NCBI GenBank assembly: GCA_034189035.1
Contig: JAXHVA010000103.1
Location: 1-14,653 of the forward strand
DNA: 14,653 bases
Source of the DNA: JAUXFK01 sp034189035
GTDB lineage: Bacteria > Desulfobacterota > UBA8473
Direction of reading: 5' to 3'
The notes under the pieces are model-generated. The model saw nothing but the letters and a program-made list of their open reading frames with translations. It was not told the origin of the DNA and searched no databases. Numbering within the stretch: the stretch's first letter is position 1; each line of letters starts with the position of its first letter. Both the position numbers and the translations under genes were made by a program. Below, one piece after another: positions 7,324-14,653 of this stretch.

Positions 7324-7527
7324 TTAACCTCTGGGAGTCGAAACTTGGGTATAGCTTTGTAATCCATAGTCCTCTTCTGTCTCTACATCGACCAAACGAA
7401 AGTAAGGGGCCCATGAATCTCCGCTTTCATTAATCTCAGTTATCTTACATCGTCTAAATTCAATATTTCCTACTTTACAACTTACAATATCGCCAACCTT
7501 AGCTGTGTGAGCTTCATTTTTAAACAC
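7324..7527 (-). CDS. Small conserved-looking protein of unknown function, 67 aa
   Basis: Not recognised. The product is 67 residues with no transmembrane segment, alternating short beta-type segments (KVGDIVSCKVG, FRLVDVETEEDYG) and two cysteines (C18, C27). A small SH3-like or OB-like barrel is plausible from this pattern only. It starts at GTG 7525-7527, preceded by an AAAGGAAA Shine-Dalgarno about 8 nt upstream. It lies between acsE (138 bp upstream) and the Fe-S selenoprotein candidate (89 bp downstream) on the same strand, which suggests membership of the CODH/ACS transcription unit. No better ORF overlaps it. An accessory or assembly role is possible but unsupported. Confidence 0.65.
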   Translation of the reverse strand: MFKNEAHTAKVGDIVSCKVGNIEFRRCKITEINESGDSWAPYFRLVDVETEEDYGLQSYTQVSTPRG

Positions 7528-7665
7528 TTTGATTTTCCTTTCTTTTTTTTGAGTTTTATCTTCTCTTTATAAATCCTGATTCACAGTTAATAACAGAACT
7601 GTCATGAACCACAAAAAACTGAGAGATATTTAAAAGGATATCTGTATGCGTATACACAAGTCTTT

Positions 7666-8559
7666 CTATAATTCAAGCCATGAATCTGAATAGAGGGAAT
7701 GGCCTAGAAGTACCTTTGCTGTTTTCATATAGTCGAGTTCTTCTTTTGACAATGAAGCAGGATCCGGCTCATTACCATCACAGATATTTTCTATAAGCTC
7801 TTTAATCTTTGGTCTCTCACCCTTGCAAAATGTTGTCATCTCATCATCAAAGGCATCGACAATCGCTGAATACATCCCATACTTTTCAATAATTACGATA
7901 AAAGTCTGATTCAATATAGGTCGCAGGTGCTCTGGAGCTCCATTGGATACATTTGATAGACCACAAGTAGATCGTAAACCTGGTGCCAATGCCTCCGCTA
8001 TATCGGGGAACATCATCATATAATTAATCATACTCGTTATCTGATCTTGTTGAACATTGACTGGTGTCATAATCGGATCAACGAATATATCCTCAGGGGC
8101 TATACCAGATTCTAGCATAGCAGAAACCAATGTCACTGTCAACTCTGATCGTTCGTTTTCATCCCGTGGCATTCCAGAAGGCCCCCAAAGCAATCCAATA
8201 ACCTGGGCACCGTACTTTGCAGCCAAGGGGATCATGGCCTCCATCCTCTCCGGTCTTGCCATAATTGAGTTTATCATGGCTTTGCCTTTATGCACCTTCA
8301 AGCCCGCCTCAATGGCCTCTATATTCGATGTGTCTAAGGCAAGAGGTATATCCGGCACAACCTCTTGAACCGTCTTTACGATCCACTCCATCAATTCTGG
8401 ACCGCCTTTCCTCGCAGGTCCAAGATTAATATCGATCCAATCCACTCCTTTCTCTGCCTCTGCCTCAGCAAGCTTACGGATTGGACCTGGATCCTTCTCT
8501 TTCATTGCAGTACCAATCTTCTTCACCATCACATTCAGGTTTTCTCCGATTCGTAACAT
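7666..8559 (-). CDS. acsE: Methyltetrahydrofolate:corrinoid/iron-sulfur protein methyltransferase
   Basis: A 297-residue TIM-barrel enzyme of the pterin-binding family. It moves the methyl group of methyl-tetrahydrofolate to the cobalt of the corrinoid iron-sulfur protein, the last methyl-branch step before acetyl-CoA synthesis. Recognisable motifs: IGENLN at 4-9, DINLGPA at 43-49, LDTSN with D76 and N79, AMINS with N97, VDPI with D161, and GLSNVS with N203. These correspond to the folate-contacting residues of the clostridial enzyme. Characterised homologues are about 260 residues; this one has an extra segment of roughly 30 residues (about 245-275, KGERPKIKEL...) before the conserved LLGHSLYSDSW end. 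It lies 30 bp after acsC with a GGGGAAGG-type Shine-Dalgarno. A dihydropteroate synthase is disfavoured by the close overall match and the context. Confidence 0.92.
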   Translation of the reverse strand: MLRIGENLNVMVKKIGTAMKEKDPGPIRKLAEAEAEKGVDWIDINLGPARKGGPELMEWIVKTVQEVVPDIPLALDTSNIEAIEAGLKVHKGKAMINSIMARPERMEAMIPLAAKYGAQVIGLLWGPSGMPRDENERSELTVTLVSAMLESGIAPEDIFVDPIMTPVNVQQDQITSMINYMMMFPDIAEALAPGLRSTCGLSNVSNGAPEHLRPILNQTFIVIIEKYGMYSAIVDAFDDEMTTFCKGERPKIKELIENICDGNEPDPASLSKEELDYMKTAKVLLGHSLYSDSWLEL

Positions 8560-8589
8560 ACCTTCCCCTTCCTTTTTGTTATACGTTTT

Positions 8590-9936
8590 CTAGCCAGTTA
8601 ATTGCCTTAGATATGCAGGTATATGGGCAGCCTCTCTCGGCCCAATTGCAACCTCCCAATCTCCTAACTCTTCTTCCAGATCGCCACTGATTGCAGCAGC
8701 ATATCCTGGAATAACCACCTTTCTAGTCTTTGTTTTATCCATAATTCCACACTTCTTTATAAAGATTCCCAAGGCATCTCCTACAAATTTACCTGCTGCC
8801 CACGCAGTCATAACTGAAAGTCCTTCTGTATCGATAATCAAAAGCCAGGTAGGGACCTTGCTGCCTTCGATTTCACCGGAGACGATAAAGTATGTGAGCG
8901 CAAAGTTAGAAGTGATACAGATCGGTGAGTTCTCATCTGGGTTGTTGATCTCGTATATCCCTTGAGTGACAACCATAGGCCGTTGTGGATCTGTGTATAT
9001 GTTTAAACGCTCTAAAAGAAGCGGAAAGAGGGACGAACCGTCAAAGTCAGATAGCACCACTAGACCGCCATATTTCGCAATCAACATAGAAGCGATAAGG
9101 ATTTCCTGCTCCATTGTTTCCGCCATTTCAAATGGAAGGCAGATTGTAGGAAACCCAAGGGACTTGTTTTTAGCAAGTAGCGCCGCCCTCCTTAAGGCAA
9201 TCTGGTCTTCATATACCTGTTTGATGGATCTTGCACCGGAATCAAGCACTAAATCTTTCAATCCCATATCCGTCGCCTTGTCGGAGAGTTCGATCAAGTT
9301 ATCTATATTAGAGCCTTTAATTGCTAAAGGACACTGGCTCTCCTCTGCTAGCTTTGCCATTTTTTCGAAGTTATCGCTGGTAGCAGCATAAATAAGGGGG
9401 GTAGTTCCATTTCCTGCCTTGAGCCCTGAGGCCATTACTCCTGCATCTTCACTTATGAGAATAGTACTAAAATTACTGGTACTTACTACCTGTTTTACCA
9501 GAGTCTCGAATTTTCCAGCGTCTGAGTTGGTATCCTTGATCGCAACAATTTCTGGTCTCAGATTGAGGCCCACCCTTTCATACTGAAAGGTATCCCACTT
9601 TCGCAACTTCATATCTACAGTATCTGCATCCATATCAGTAGTCACTAGAGCAGCGATTCCTGTTGGATTAAAGAAAGTCTTCTCATGACGGTAGAGAACC
9701 GTCTCTCCACCAACCGTGACCTGCCGATCCCCATATCCCACCTTGATCTCACGTATAGGTGGGGCCGAGGCCTCTGCGAGTTTTTCCTTTGCCTCATCTG
9801 AGACATAAGGGCAAGCAGAGAGTTCCGCTTTTCCCGCTGCCAGATTCATGGCAAAGGCAAGGCAGGTTGCAACCCCGCATTCTTTGCAATTTGTTTTAGG
9901 AAGCATCTTAAAAATTTCTATGCCTGTAAGCGCCAT
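8590..9936 (-). CDS. acsC: Corrinoid/iron-sulfur protein large subunit
   Basis: A 448-residue gamma (large) subunit of the corrinoid iron-sulfur protein, which carries the methyl group on cob(III)amide from AcsE to acetyl-CoA synthase. The N-terminal domain holds the [4Fe-4S] cluster used for reductive reactivation (C17, C20, C25, C42 in LPKTNCKECGVATC and SACPYV). A TIM-barrel domain follows (about 60-320), and a C-terminal corrinoid-binding Rossmann domain (about 320-448) includes SVMTAWAAGKF and the KVVIPGYAAAISGDLEEEL segment typical of the family. Length equals the bacterial norm (about 446). The ATG has AGGAGG at about 9 nt. It lies 77 bp downstream of acsB, with a hairpin between them. 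The small subunit gene (acsD), needed for the usual heterodimer, does not adjoin it here. Confidence 0.95.
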   Translation of the reverse strand: MALTGIEIFKMLPKTNCKECGVATCLAFAMNLAAGKAELSACPYVSDEAKEKLAEASAPPIREIKVGYGDRQVTVGGETVLYRHEKTFFNPTGIAALVTTDMDADTVDMKLRKWDTFQYERVGLNLRPEIVAIKDTNSDAGKFETLVKQVVSTSNFSTILISEDAGVMASGLKAGNGTTPLIYAATSDNFEKMAKLAEESQCPLAIKGSNIDNLIELSDKATDMGLKDLVLDSGARSIKQVYEDQIALRRAALLAKNKSLGFPTICLPFEMAETMEQEILIASMLIAKYGGLVVLSDFDGSSLFPLLLERLNIYTDPQRPMVVTQGIYEINNPDENSPICITSNFALTYFIVSGEIEGSKVPTWLLIIDTEGLSVMTAWAAGKFVGDALGIFIKKCGIMDKTKTRKVVIPGYAAAISGDLEEELGDWEVAIGPREAAHIPAYLRQLTG

Positions 9937-9970
9937 AATGATCTTTCCTCCTCAGCTATTATATAAAGAA

Positions 9971-10000
9971 GGCTGATCTCACTTGAAGGTGAGAACAGCC
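9971..10000 (-). terminator. Intercistronic hairpin between acsB and acsC
   Basis: Two 12-bp arms (GGCTGATCTCAC and near-complement) pair with one A-A mismatch around a 6-nt loop, starting 13 nt after the acsB stop. On the minus strand it is followed by TTCTTTATATAA, a weak U-tract. It could partly terminate transcription, or protect the 3' end of an acsA-acsB message from decay, which would set different amounts of the enzyme and corrinoid protein. Confidence 0.65.
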
Positions 10001-10013
10001 TAAATATCAAAAA

Positions 10014-12227
10014 TTAACCCACAATAGGATCCATCTTCAAGGCAGGATGGTCTTTTTCCTGGAGAAACGGAAGGATCTCTTCCTCAGTGATACCAATAGT
10101 TTCATCTGCGATTTTGTCATAAAGGTCAGAAACTCCTAATTCCTCACCTCGCTTGATGATTCGTTCTTTGAGTTCCTCTTTGAGTTCCTTCGGCATCCAC
10201 ACCATTCGAAGAAGCCCGCCATCACCCAAGATAAACTTGCCCTGAGTAATATTGAACTTCGAATGGCCGACAAAACCAGGTGAAGTGGCCCCACCGCCCA
10301 TAACACCTGCGAGTGTTGTAAACTTCATGCCGCATGGTGTCTCACCTGTGTAATCCCTACCAACCGTCATCACACCGTTACACGAAGGAAGCATTGCAGC
10401 AATACACTCGCAACATCCGCAAGTAGTCATAGGATCATGGACCATGGAATAGAAATTATAGTGCGTCACATTGCCCCTTGAGGCCTTGAATACAAAGTCA
10501 TTCACCCCTTTCCACTGGCCCAGGTTCGGATCGATACACTCGCCCTTTTCTATGGGCTGGTTAGGCCCAGTAGGATTGATCTCATAAGCAGCTTTACAGT
10601 CCATCCAGTTATACGCCCCGCAAAGCCCTGTTCTCTCTGGACTAACAGTACACACATGGTTAGGAGCAAAGGACTGACAAAGAGTACAGGAATAATAGAT
10701 CTCCACATCCTCATCTTTCATCTTTTCCACACGTTCATCCCTTGCCTTGTACTCTGCCCTCGCCCTTTGCGTGAGTTTGTCCACATCTTCTTGATTTGTA
10801 TATAGAGTTATCTGTACTTTATCGAGTATGTTTGAAAAATCCTGATGAAATTTGGCATGAAGGACAACCCCAATATGCTTCAGAGAAAAGCCCTTTTCCA
10901 TAGCCGCCTTGCTTATCCGGATCCATGCAATATCGCGCTGTCCAATGTGCATGATATACTGGATATAATTTGTCAGGTGATGAATCTGACGTTCAATGAT
11001 CGGCTCAAAATCAGGCTGGAATTCACGGCCTGCAATCTGTACAAATATCCCTAAAGGAAATGTATCCCCTTCCTTTAAATCCATAACATCCGGACCGATT
11101 ATCTCTATCTTGCCATCTTCGATTTCATTCATCTGGGCCATCTTGACCAACTCTGTACACTGCTTCTTGCCGCCGCCTGTTTGACAGTACAGATCCTGTC
11201 CTCTCACCCGCTCTCCCTCAAATGCTGGGCCAAACGCAAGGGGTATATCGATCTGTGAAACCGTAACCTTTAGCCCTCTTACCTCAACAGACTTCTGACA
11301 CATTTCATCGTGAGGAACATTGGCGACAACATGCTCATAGCTACATATACCTGTGGGAAGTATCTCAGGGATATCCGTGTCTGCTAAGGTAGGAAACCCC
11401 CAGTTAACACAACCGGCGGCCGCTACTGCCCACTCTGTCCCAATATCGCCAAGGGCATTTACAAAGGCGAATATTCTATTTTTATTATACAGGAGTATCT
11501 TTCTGTAATCGCCGGGTTGAAGGCCACCAAATGCCATTGCAGCCCTGTTTGCAAATCCCAATGCAAATATAGCTGACGAGATATCCGGCCCAAAAGGGAC
11601 GATCCGAGTATTCCAACCGACTTGCATTCCCGCTTCTATACACTGCTCAATCACTGTCCTGCCGTTATGGTTCGCAGCGCAGAAGATATAGAGACTCTTC
11701 TTCTGGTAGTCTTCAACTATCATCTTGGCTGTTTCAGAATCGGGCGCTGCCCCCACTACAGCTGCAAAACCGGGAGCTGAACCATCAACAAACTCTACTC
11801 CACGTTTCCTCAGGATTGTATCATCAGCAGGACCGACCCATAATTTACCCGCATCAATATCAGGATCCTCCTGCGAGATATAAAAATCAGGCTCATTGAG
11901 TATCCTTATTGCCTCACTTACCTCATAGGCAAAGAGTGCGGCCATACCCGCATCCAGAAGGGGGCCGAGGTATGGGAGATGATTCTTGCTCCTTACGTGC
12001 GGAGGAAGCAAGCCACGGGCAAATTCCATGGGTTTTTGCAAATCTTCTAGGGTCTCACACTTCATTCCGGTAAGAGAATAGATGACCGGCAGATAATACG
12101 CTGTATTGGGAAAACCTATCTTTGAACTTGCATCATGGCTGTCAAGGGCATTCCTCAGCTCTCCTTCAACCTGTGAAACAACTTTATAGCCACCCTGAAT
12201 AGCAGCAAATGCAACTAATTTCGACAT
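10014..12227 (-). CDS. acsB: Acetyl-CoA synthase (CO-methylating), bacterial full-length type
   Basis: A 737-residue subunit that joins CO, a corrinoid-bound methyl group and CoA into acetyl-CoA; it forms the CODH/ACS complex with the product of the gene upstream. All A-cluster residues are present. C514, C517, C526 and C536 (C-x2-C-x8-C-x9-C in YYSCTLCQSFAPNHVC...) hold the [4Fe-4S] cluster, and C603-G604-C605 gives the CGC motif that binds the two nickel sites. The N-terminal domain that contacts CODH and ferredoxin is retained, unlike the short archaeal beta subunit, and the length is close to the clostridial 729. The ATG follows AAGGAG at about 9 nt. The gene starts 47 bp after acsA. No damage or unusual insert is seen. 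Confidence 0.97.
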   Translation of the reverse strand: MSKLVAFAAIQGGYKVVSQVEGELRNALDSHDASSKIGFPNTAYYLPVIYSLTGMKCETLEDLQKPMEFARGLLPPHVRSKNHLPYLGPLLDAGMAALFAYEVSEAIRILNEPDFYISQEDPDIDAGKLWVGPADDTILRKRGVEFVDGSAPGFAAVVGAAPDSETAKMIVEDYQKKSLYIFCAANHNGRTVIEQCIEAGMQVGWNTRIVPFGPDISSAIFALGFANRAAMAFGGLQPGDYRKILLYNKNRIFAFVNALGDIGTEWAVAAAGCVNWGFPTLADTDIPEILPTGICSYEHVVANVPHDEMCQKSVEVRGLKVTVSQIDIPLAFGPAFEGERVRGQDLYCQTGGGKKQCTELVKMAQMNEIEDGKIEIIGPDVMDLKEGDTFPLGIFVQIAGREFQPDFEPIIERQIHHLTNYIQYIMHIGQRDIAWIRISKAAMEKGFSLKHIGVVLHAKFHQDFSNILDKVQITLYTNQEDVDKLTQRARAEYKARDERVEKMKDEDVEIYYSCTLCQSFAPNHVCTVSPERTGLCGAYNWMDCKAAYEINPTGPNQPIEKGECIDPNLGQWKGVNDFVFKASRGNVTHYNFYSMVHDPMTTCGCCECIAAMLPSCNGVMTVGRDYTGETPCGMKFTTLAGVMGGGATSPGFVGHSKFNITQGKFILGDGGLLRMVWMPKELKEELKERIIKRGEELGVSDLYDKIADETIGITEEEILPFLQEKDHPALKMDPIVG

Positions 12228-12274
12228 ATTATTTCTCCTTCCTTAAAAGGTATTGATATCTATTTAAGTAACGA

Positions 12275-14311
12275 TTAGATAGCCTCCAACTTCTGTCGAT
12301 CTGCCATATCCATCAGTACCCTTTCTCTGGCCCTATCAATGCCCAATTCTTTCCGTTTTTTATCTATATGGGCAATCATCAAATGTGCGTGCTTGATCGG
12401 ATCAGGCTCGAAATCCCACATAGCTCCATATATCTTCTCAAATTCCTTACAGAGGTAATTATGGAATTCCGGGGCCCCGGATGTGGGGAAAGTGACCCCA
12501 AATACCGTGTATATACCTGAAGCGACAACATACTGACCGATGCTTATGGCCTTTTCACTCATCCATTCAGGCGCGCTTCCTGCAACCGGCCAATCGGATA
12601 TATCCTTTCCGAGTCCGCCTGCCTTAACGACCTCTGTTGCAGCCAAAAGAATACGGCTGTTGTCCACACATGAACCCATATGAAGGACCGGTGGAATACC
12701 TACGGTCTCACATACCTCGGCTAAGCCCGGTCCACAGTGGACTGCAGCGGATTCCGGTGTCAGAAGCCCCTCCATGGCGCAGGCAATGCCATTACACCCG
12801 GTTGTGAGCACGATTACGTCGTTTTTAATCAGTTCTTTCACAACAGCGAGGTGCCCTTCGTTATGCCTTGTCCTGGCATTGTTGCAGCCGACTACACCTG
12901 CAACACCACGGATTCGGCCATTGATAATATTGTCATTCAATGTGTAGTATGTTCCGCGAAAAGTACCTCCAAGGTGATATCGTATCGATTCAACGCCGAA
13001 TCCAGCCACCTGGGTTGCCTTGTGCTGCGGGATCATGACTTCGGCTCCGCGATTTTCGAAGTTATCTATGGCCATCTTGACGATCCGTCTGGCGTCTTCA
13101 ATTGCATGGTGTTCGTCGAACTCTATATGGATCACGTTGTCCTGTTCCATCTTTGCTATGGGATGGGTTGTTATCAGCTTGGTATGAAAACACTTTGCAA
13201 CATTGGCCAGGTTCTGGAAGATACACTGGATATCCACGACCATGGCATCGCAGGCGCCTGTTATTATGGCAAGTTCCTGCTGCAGGAATGTTCCTGCAGG
13301 GGGGACTCCGTGACGCTGAAGTATCTCGTTTGCCGTACAGCAGATACCGCCAAGCTGAATCCCTTTTGCGCCTTTTTCCTTTGCATAATCAAGCATCTCT
13401 TTGGTCTGGGCTACAGCTACGATCATCTCTGAGAGCACAGGTTCATGTCCGTGAACGATTATGTTTACATGATCTTCCTTCATAATGCCGAGATTGGCCT
13501 CGGACTGAATAGGTGAAGGTGTTCCAAATAGGATATCCTGAAGATCCGTTGCAAGCATGGAACCACCCCAGCCGTCGGCTAATGCGGCTCTGGTCCCCTG
13601 CTTGATCAGATTTTTGTAATCCTGATCAACACCCATATGGGTCCGATGCATAATCTCTACGACCTCCCTGTCTATATTTCTCGGGAGTACGCCCTGCTTT
13701 TTCCAGATCTCATACCTTGCCTCCGGTGCCCTCTTGAGATATAGAAGCTCTCCTTCGGCCTTGCCCCATTCGTTTAATGCAACTTTTCCTACTTCAACCG
13801 CAATTTCATCTAGATCTCTGTCAACTTCTTCGCCGTTCACCTCAACTGTGGTTGCAACACCCAACTCCTTGGCAACAGCAACCAGCTTTTCCGTATCCTT
13901 TATCTTATACGTATCGGTCTCTTTCCTTGCTGCGGACATAAAGACCTCTGCCACACTCCGGCCATGATCGGAATGAGCGGAAGCTCCACCTGCTATCATT
14001 CGAATAAAATTTCGTGCTGCAATAGTATTTGCGGTTGCACCGCACAGACCCTTTCTTTCATCTTCCCCTTCTATACCCGCTTTGGGAAGGGGCAGACGGC
14101 ATGGTCCCATGGAACAGTTCTTACAGCATGTCCCCTGAACCCCTATATTACACGGTTTCATGTTCAGGGCCCTGTCAAAAACCGTTTCAACATTCAGCTC
14201 CTTAGCTCTTATTATCATTTCCTGTGATGCAACATCGATTGAAGCCTCAACCGGATCGACCACTTTTTCTTTTTTTTCCATTTTAACTACTTTCAGTTTC
14301 TCTTCTGCCAT
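12275..14311 (-). CDS. acsA: Ni-Fe carbon monoxide dehydrogenase catalytic subunit
   Basis: A 678-residue CooS/AcsA-type enzyme that interconverts CO2 and CO and passes CO through the internal tunnel to acetyl-CoA synthase. Metal ligands are intact. The D-cluster pair is C54 and C62, and the B-cluster is C63, C66, C71 and C90 (PCNIGVQGTCCKNCSMGPC, then LCGATANT). C-cluster ligands are H289 (VHGHEP), C325 (GGICCTANE), C363 (DIQCIFQ), C476 (VVGCNN), C506 (TGCNGIAC) and C548 (GSCVDN). K587 in SEKAISIG matches the catalytic lysine region. An extra Lys/Glu-rich N-terminus (about 1-20) precedes the conserved part. The ATG has AGGAGG at 9 nt. The immediate acsB neighbour argues for the bifunctional CODH/ACS role rather than a free-standing CO-oxidising CooS. 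No cooC-type nickel-insertion gene is in the window. Confidence 0.97.
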   Translation of the reverse strand: MAEEKLKVVKMEKKEKVVDPVEASIDVASQEMIIRAKELNVETVFDRALNMKPCNIGVQGTCCKNCSMGPCRLPLPKAGIEGEDERKGLCGATANTIAARNFIRMIAGGASAHSDHGRSVAEVFMSAARKETDTYKIKDTEKLVAVAKELGVATTVEVNGEEVDRDLDEIAVEVGKVALNEWGKAEGELLYLKRAPEARYEIWKKQGVLPRNIDREVVEIMHRTHMGVDQDYKNLIKQGTRAALADGWGGSMLATDLQDILFGTPSPIQSEANLGIMKEDHVNIIVHGHEPVLSEMIVAVAQTKEMLDYAKEKGAKGIQLGGICCTANEILQRHGVPPAGTFLQQELAIITGACDAMVVDIQCIFQNLANVAKCFHTKLITTHPIAKMEQDNVIHIEFDEHHAIEDARRIVKMAIDNFENRGAEVMIPQHKATQVAGFGVESIRYHLGGTFRGTYYTLNDNIINGRIRGVAGVVGCNNARTRHNEGHLAVVKELIKNDVIVLTTGCNGIACAMEGLLTPESAAVHCGPGLAEVCETVGIPPVLHMGSCVDNSRILLAATEVVKAGGLGKDISDWPVAGSAPEWMSEKAISIGQYVVASGIYTVFGVTFPTSGAPEFHNYLCKEFEKIYGAMWDFEPDPIKHAHLMIAHIDKKRKELGIDRARERVLMDMADRQKLEAI

Positions 14312-14337
14312 TAGAGTATCCTCCTAATGTTTGTAAT

Positions 14338-14366
14338 TGAGAATATCTTCGATTTATGACTGTCAA
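14338..14366 (-). promoter_or_regulatory. Possible sigma-70-type promoter ahead of acsA
   Basis: The 104-bp gap upstream of acsA contains a perfect TTGACA on the minus strand (14361-14366). The best -10 candidate is TATTCT, only 15 bp away, so the match is poor overall. No sigma-54 box and no TGYC-N9-GRCA site are present here. acsA may equally be read from a promoter further upstream. Confidence 0.3.
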
Positions 14367-14415
14367 TCTAAACCAACAACTGATGTCGCCCTTGAAAATT
14401 GATAACGTACAATCA

Positions 14416-14652
14416 TCAATCGATATTTCTTCTGTGTATTCTGTTTAGCTTCTCCAGTATCTTTTCCAACTCGGTTTTTTGAACGGGAGCAGCGGTCATT
14501 GAAACCTTTTTAGTCGGCTTGCCGGCTCTCTTTGCAAGGAGCTTTTCCTTCTCTTGTGCCCTTTTCTCTCTAATCTTTTCCTCTTCCGCATCTCTCTTTG
14601 CGGCCTCTTCCGCTTTTGCCTTTGCTTCGGCTTGTGCCTTGGCCTTTGCTTC
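14416..14652 (-). CDS. C-terminal end of an Ala/Glu/Lys-rich coiled-coil protein (partial)
   Basis: An open frame runs from the window edge to a TGA at 14416-14418 and gives the last 78 residues of a protein whose start lies outside. The visible part begins with EAKAKAQAEAKAKAEE and continues as a charged helix rich in Ala, Lys, Glu and Arg with no Pro or Gly for about 45 residues. A short linker (AGKPTKKVSM) and a final amphipathic helix ending LEKILEKLNRIHRRN follow. It is probably a long coiled coil or a flexible tail on a larger domain. It lies 104 bp upstream of acsA on the same strand and could share its operon. The visible part is too low in complexity to name a family. Confidence 0.7.
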   Translation of the reverse strand, partial: EAKAKAQAEAKAKAEEAAKRDAEEEKIREKRAQEKEKLLAKRAGKPTKKVSMTAAPVQKTELEKILEKLNRIHRRNID

Positions 14653-14653
14653 G

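Noticed and set aside
7583..7602. ACAGTT/AACTGT hairpin between acsE and the 67-residue ORF
   Set aside because: Only 6 bp with an 8-nt loop and no U-tract; too weak to call a terminator or riboswitch.
12737..13432. 231-codon plus-strand ORF inside acsA
   Set aside because: Antisense to the C-cluster coding part of CO dehydrogenase; its openness is explained by the codon use of that gene, and no domain or Shine-Dalgarno is evident.
1..14653. CRISPR array, tRNA or rRNA genes
   Set aside because: No regularly spaced direct repeats, and no tRNA cloverleaf or rRNA-like segment, were seen on either strand.

Overview
The window is a bacterial accessory-metabolism locus. Every intact gene is on the minus strand and is read from right to left. 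The core is the carbonyl branch of the Wood-Ljungdahl (reductive acetyl-CoA) pathway: CO dehydrogenase, acetyl-CoA synthase of the full-length bacterial type, the large subunit of the corrinoid iron-sulfur protein, and the methyltetrahydrofolate:corrinoid methyltransferase. The gene content points to a strict anaerobe: bacterial CODH/ACS, a DsrK/HdrD-like iron-sulfur protein with an apparent selenocysteine, an NtrC-type sigma-54 activator and an archaemetzincin. A sulfate-reducing or syntrophic deltaproteobacterium (Desulfobacterota) is my best guess, but other anaerobic phyla are not excluded.

Layout in transcription order (right to left): the 3' end of an Ala/Glu/Lys-rich coiled-coil protein (14652-14416); acsA/cooS (14311-12275); acsB (12227-10014); an intercistronic hairpin; acsC (9936-8590); acsE (8559-7666); a 67-residue protein of unknown function (7527-7324); and a 406-codon HdrD/DsrK-like protein (7234-6014) interrupted by one in-frame TGA. 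A 371-bp gap follows. Then come a soluble PAS-GAF histidine kinase (5642-3948), an NtrC-family response regulator (3865-2507), an archaemetzincin (2499-1963), a 318-bp regulatory gap, a Cys-rich glycine-cleavage-H-like protein (1644-715) and a strong terminator. The left edge (1-425, plus strand) is a decayed transposase of the integrase-core type.

The most interesting point is the HdrD/DsrK-like gene. It looks like two ORFs separated by a TGA, but the two parts are in one frame and together make a complete protein. The TGA falls where relatives have the Cys of an E-C-G-H motif, and a hairpin with a short G-containing loop lies about 22 nt downstream, as expected for a bacterial SECIS element. 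I read it as a selenoprotein that probably handles electrons for the neighbouring C1 pathway.

The second point is a self-contained regulatory module. The kinase and sigma-54 activator genes sit just upstream of a gap holding a near-consensus -24/-12 promoter and three TGYC-N9-GRCA inverted repeats, one inside a perfect 10-bp palindrome. These precede a gene for an H-protein-like product that has no lysine in its lipoyl region and carries two copies of a four-cysteine module. The function of this module is unknown. No acsD is present between acsC and acsE or elsewhere in the window.
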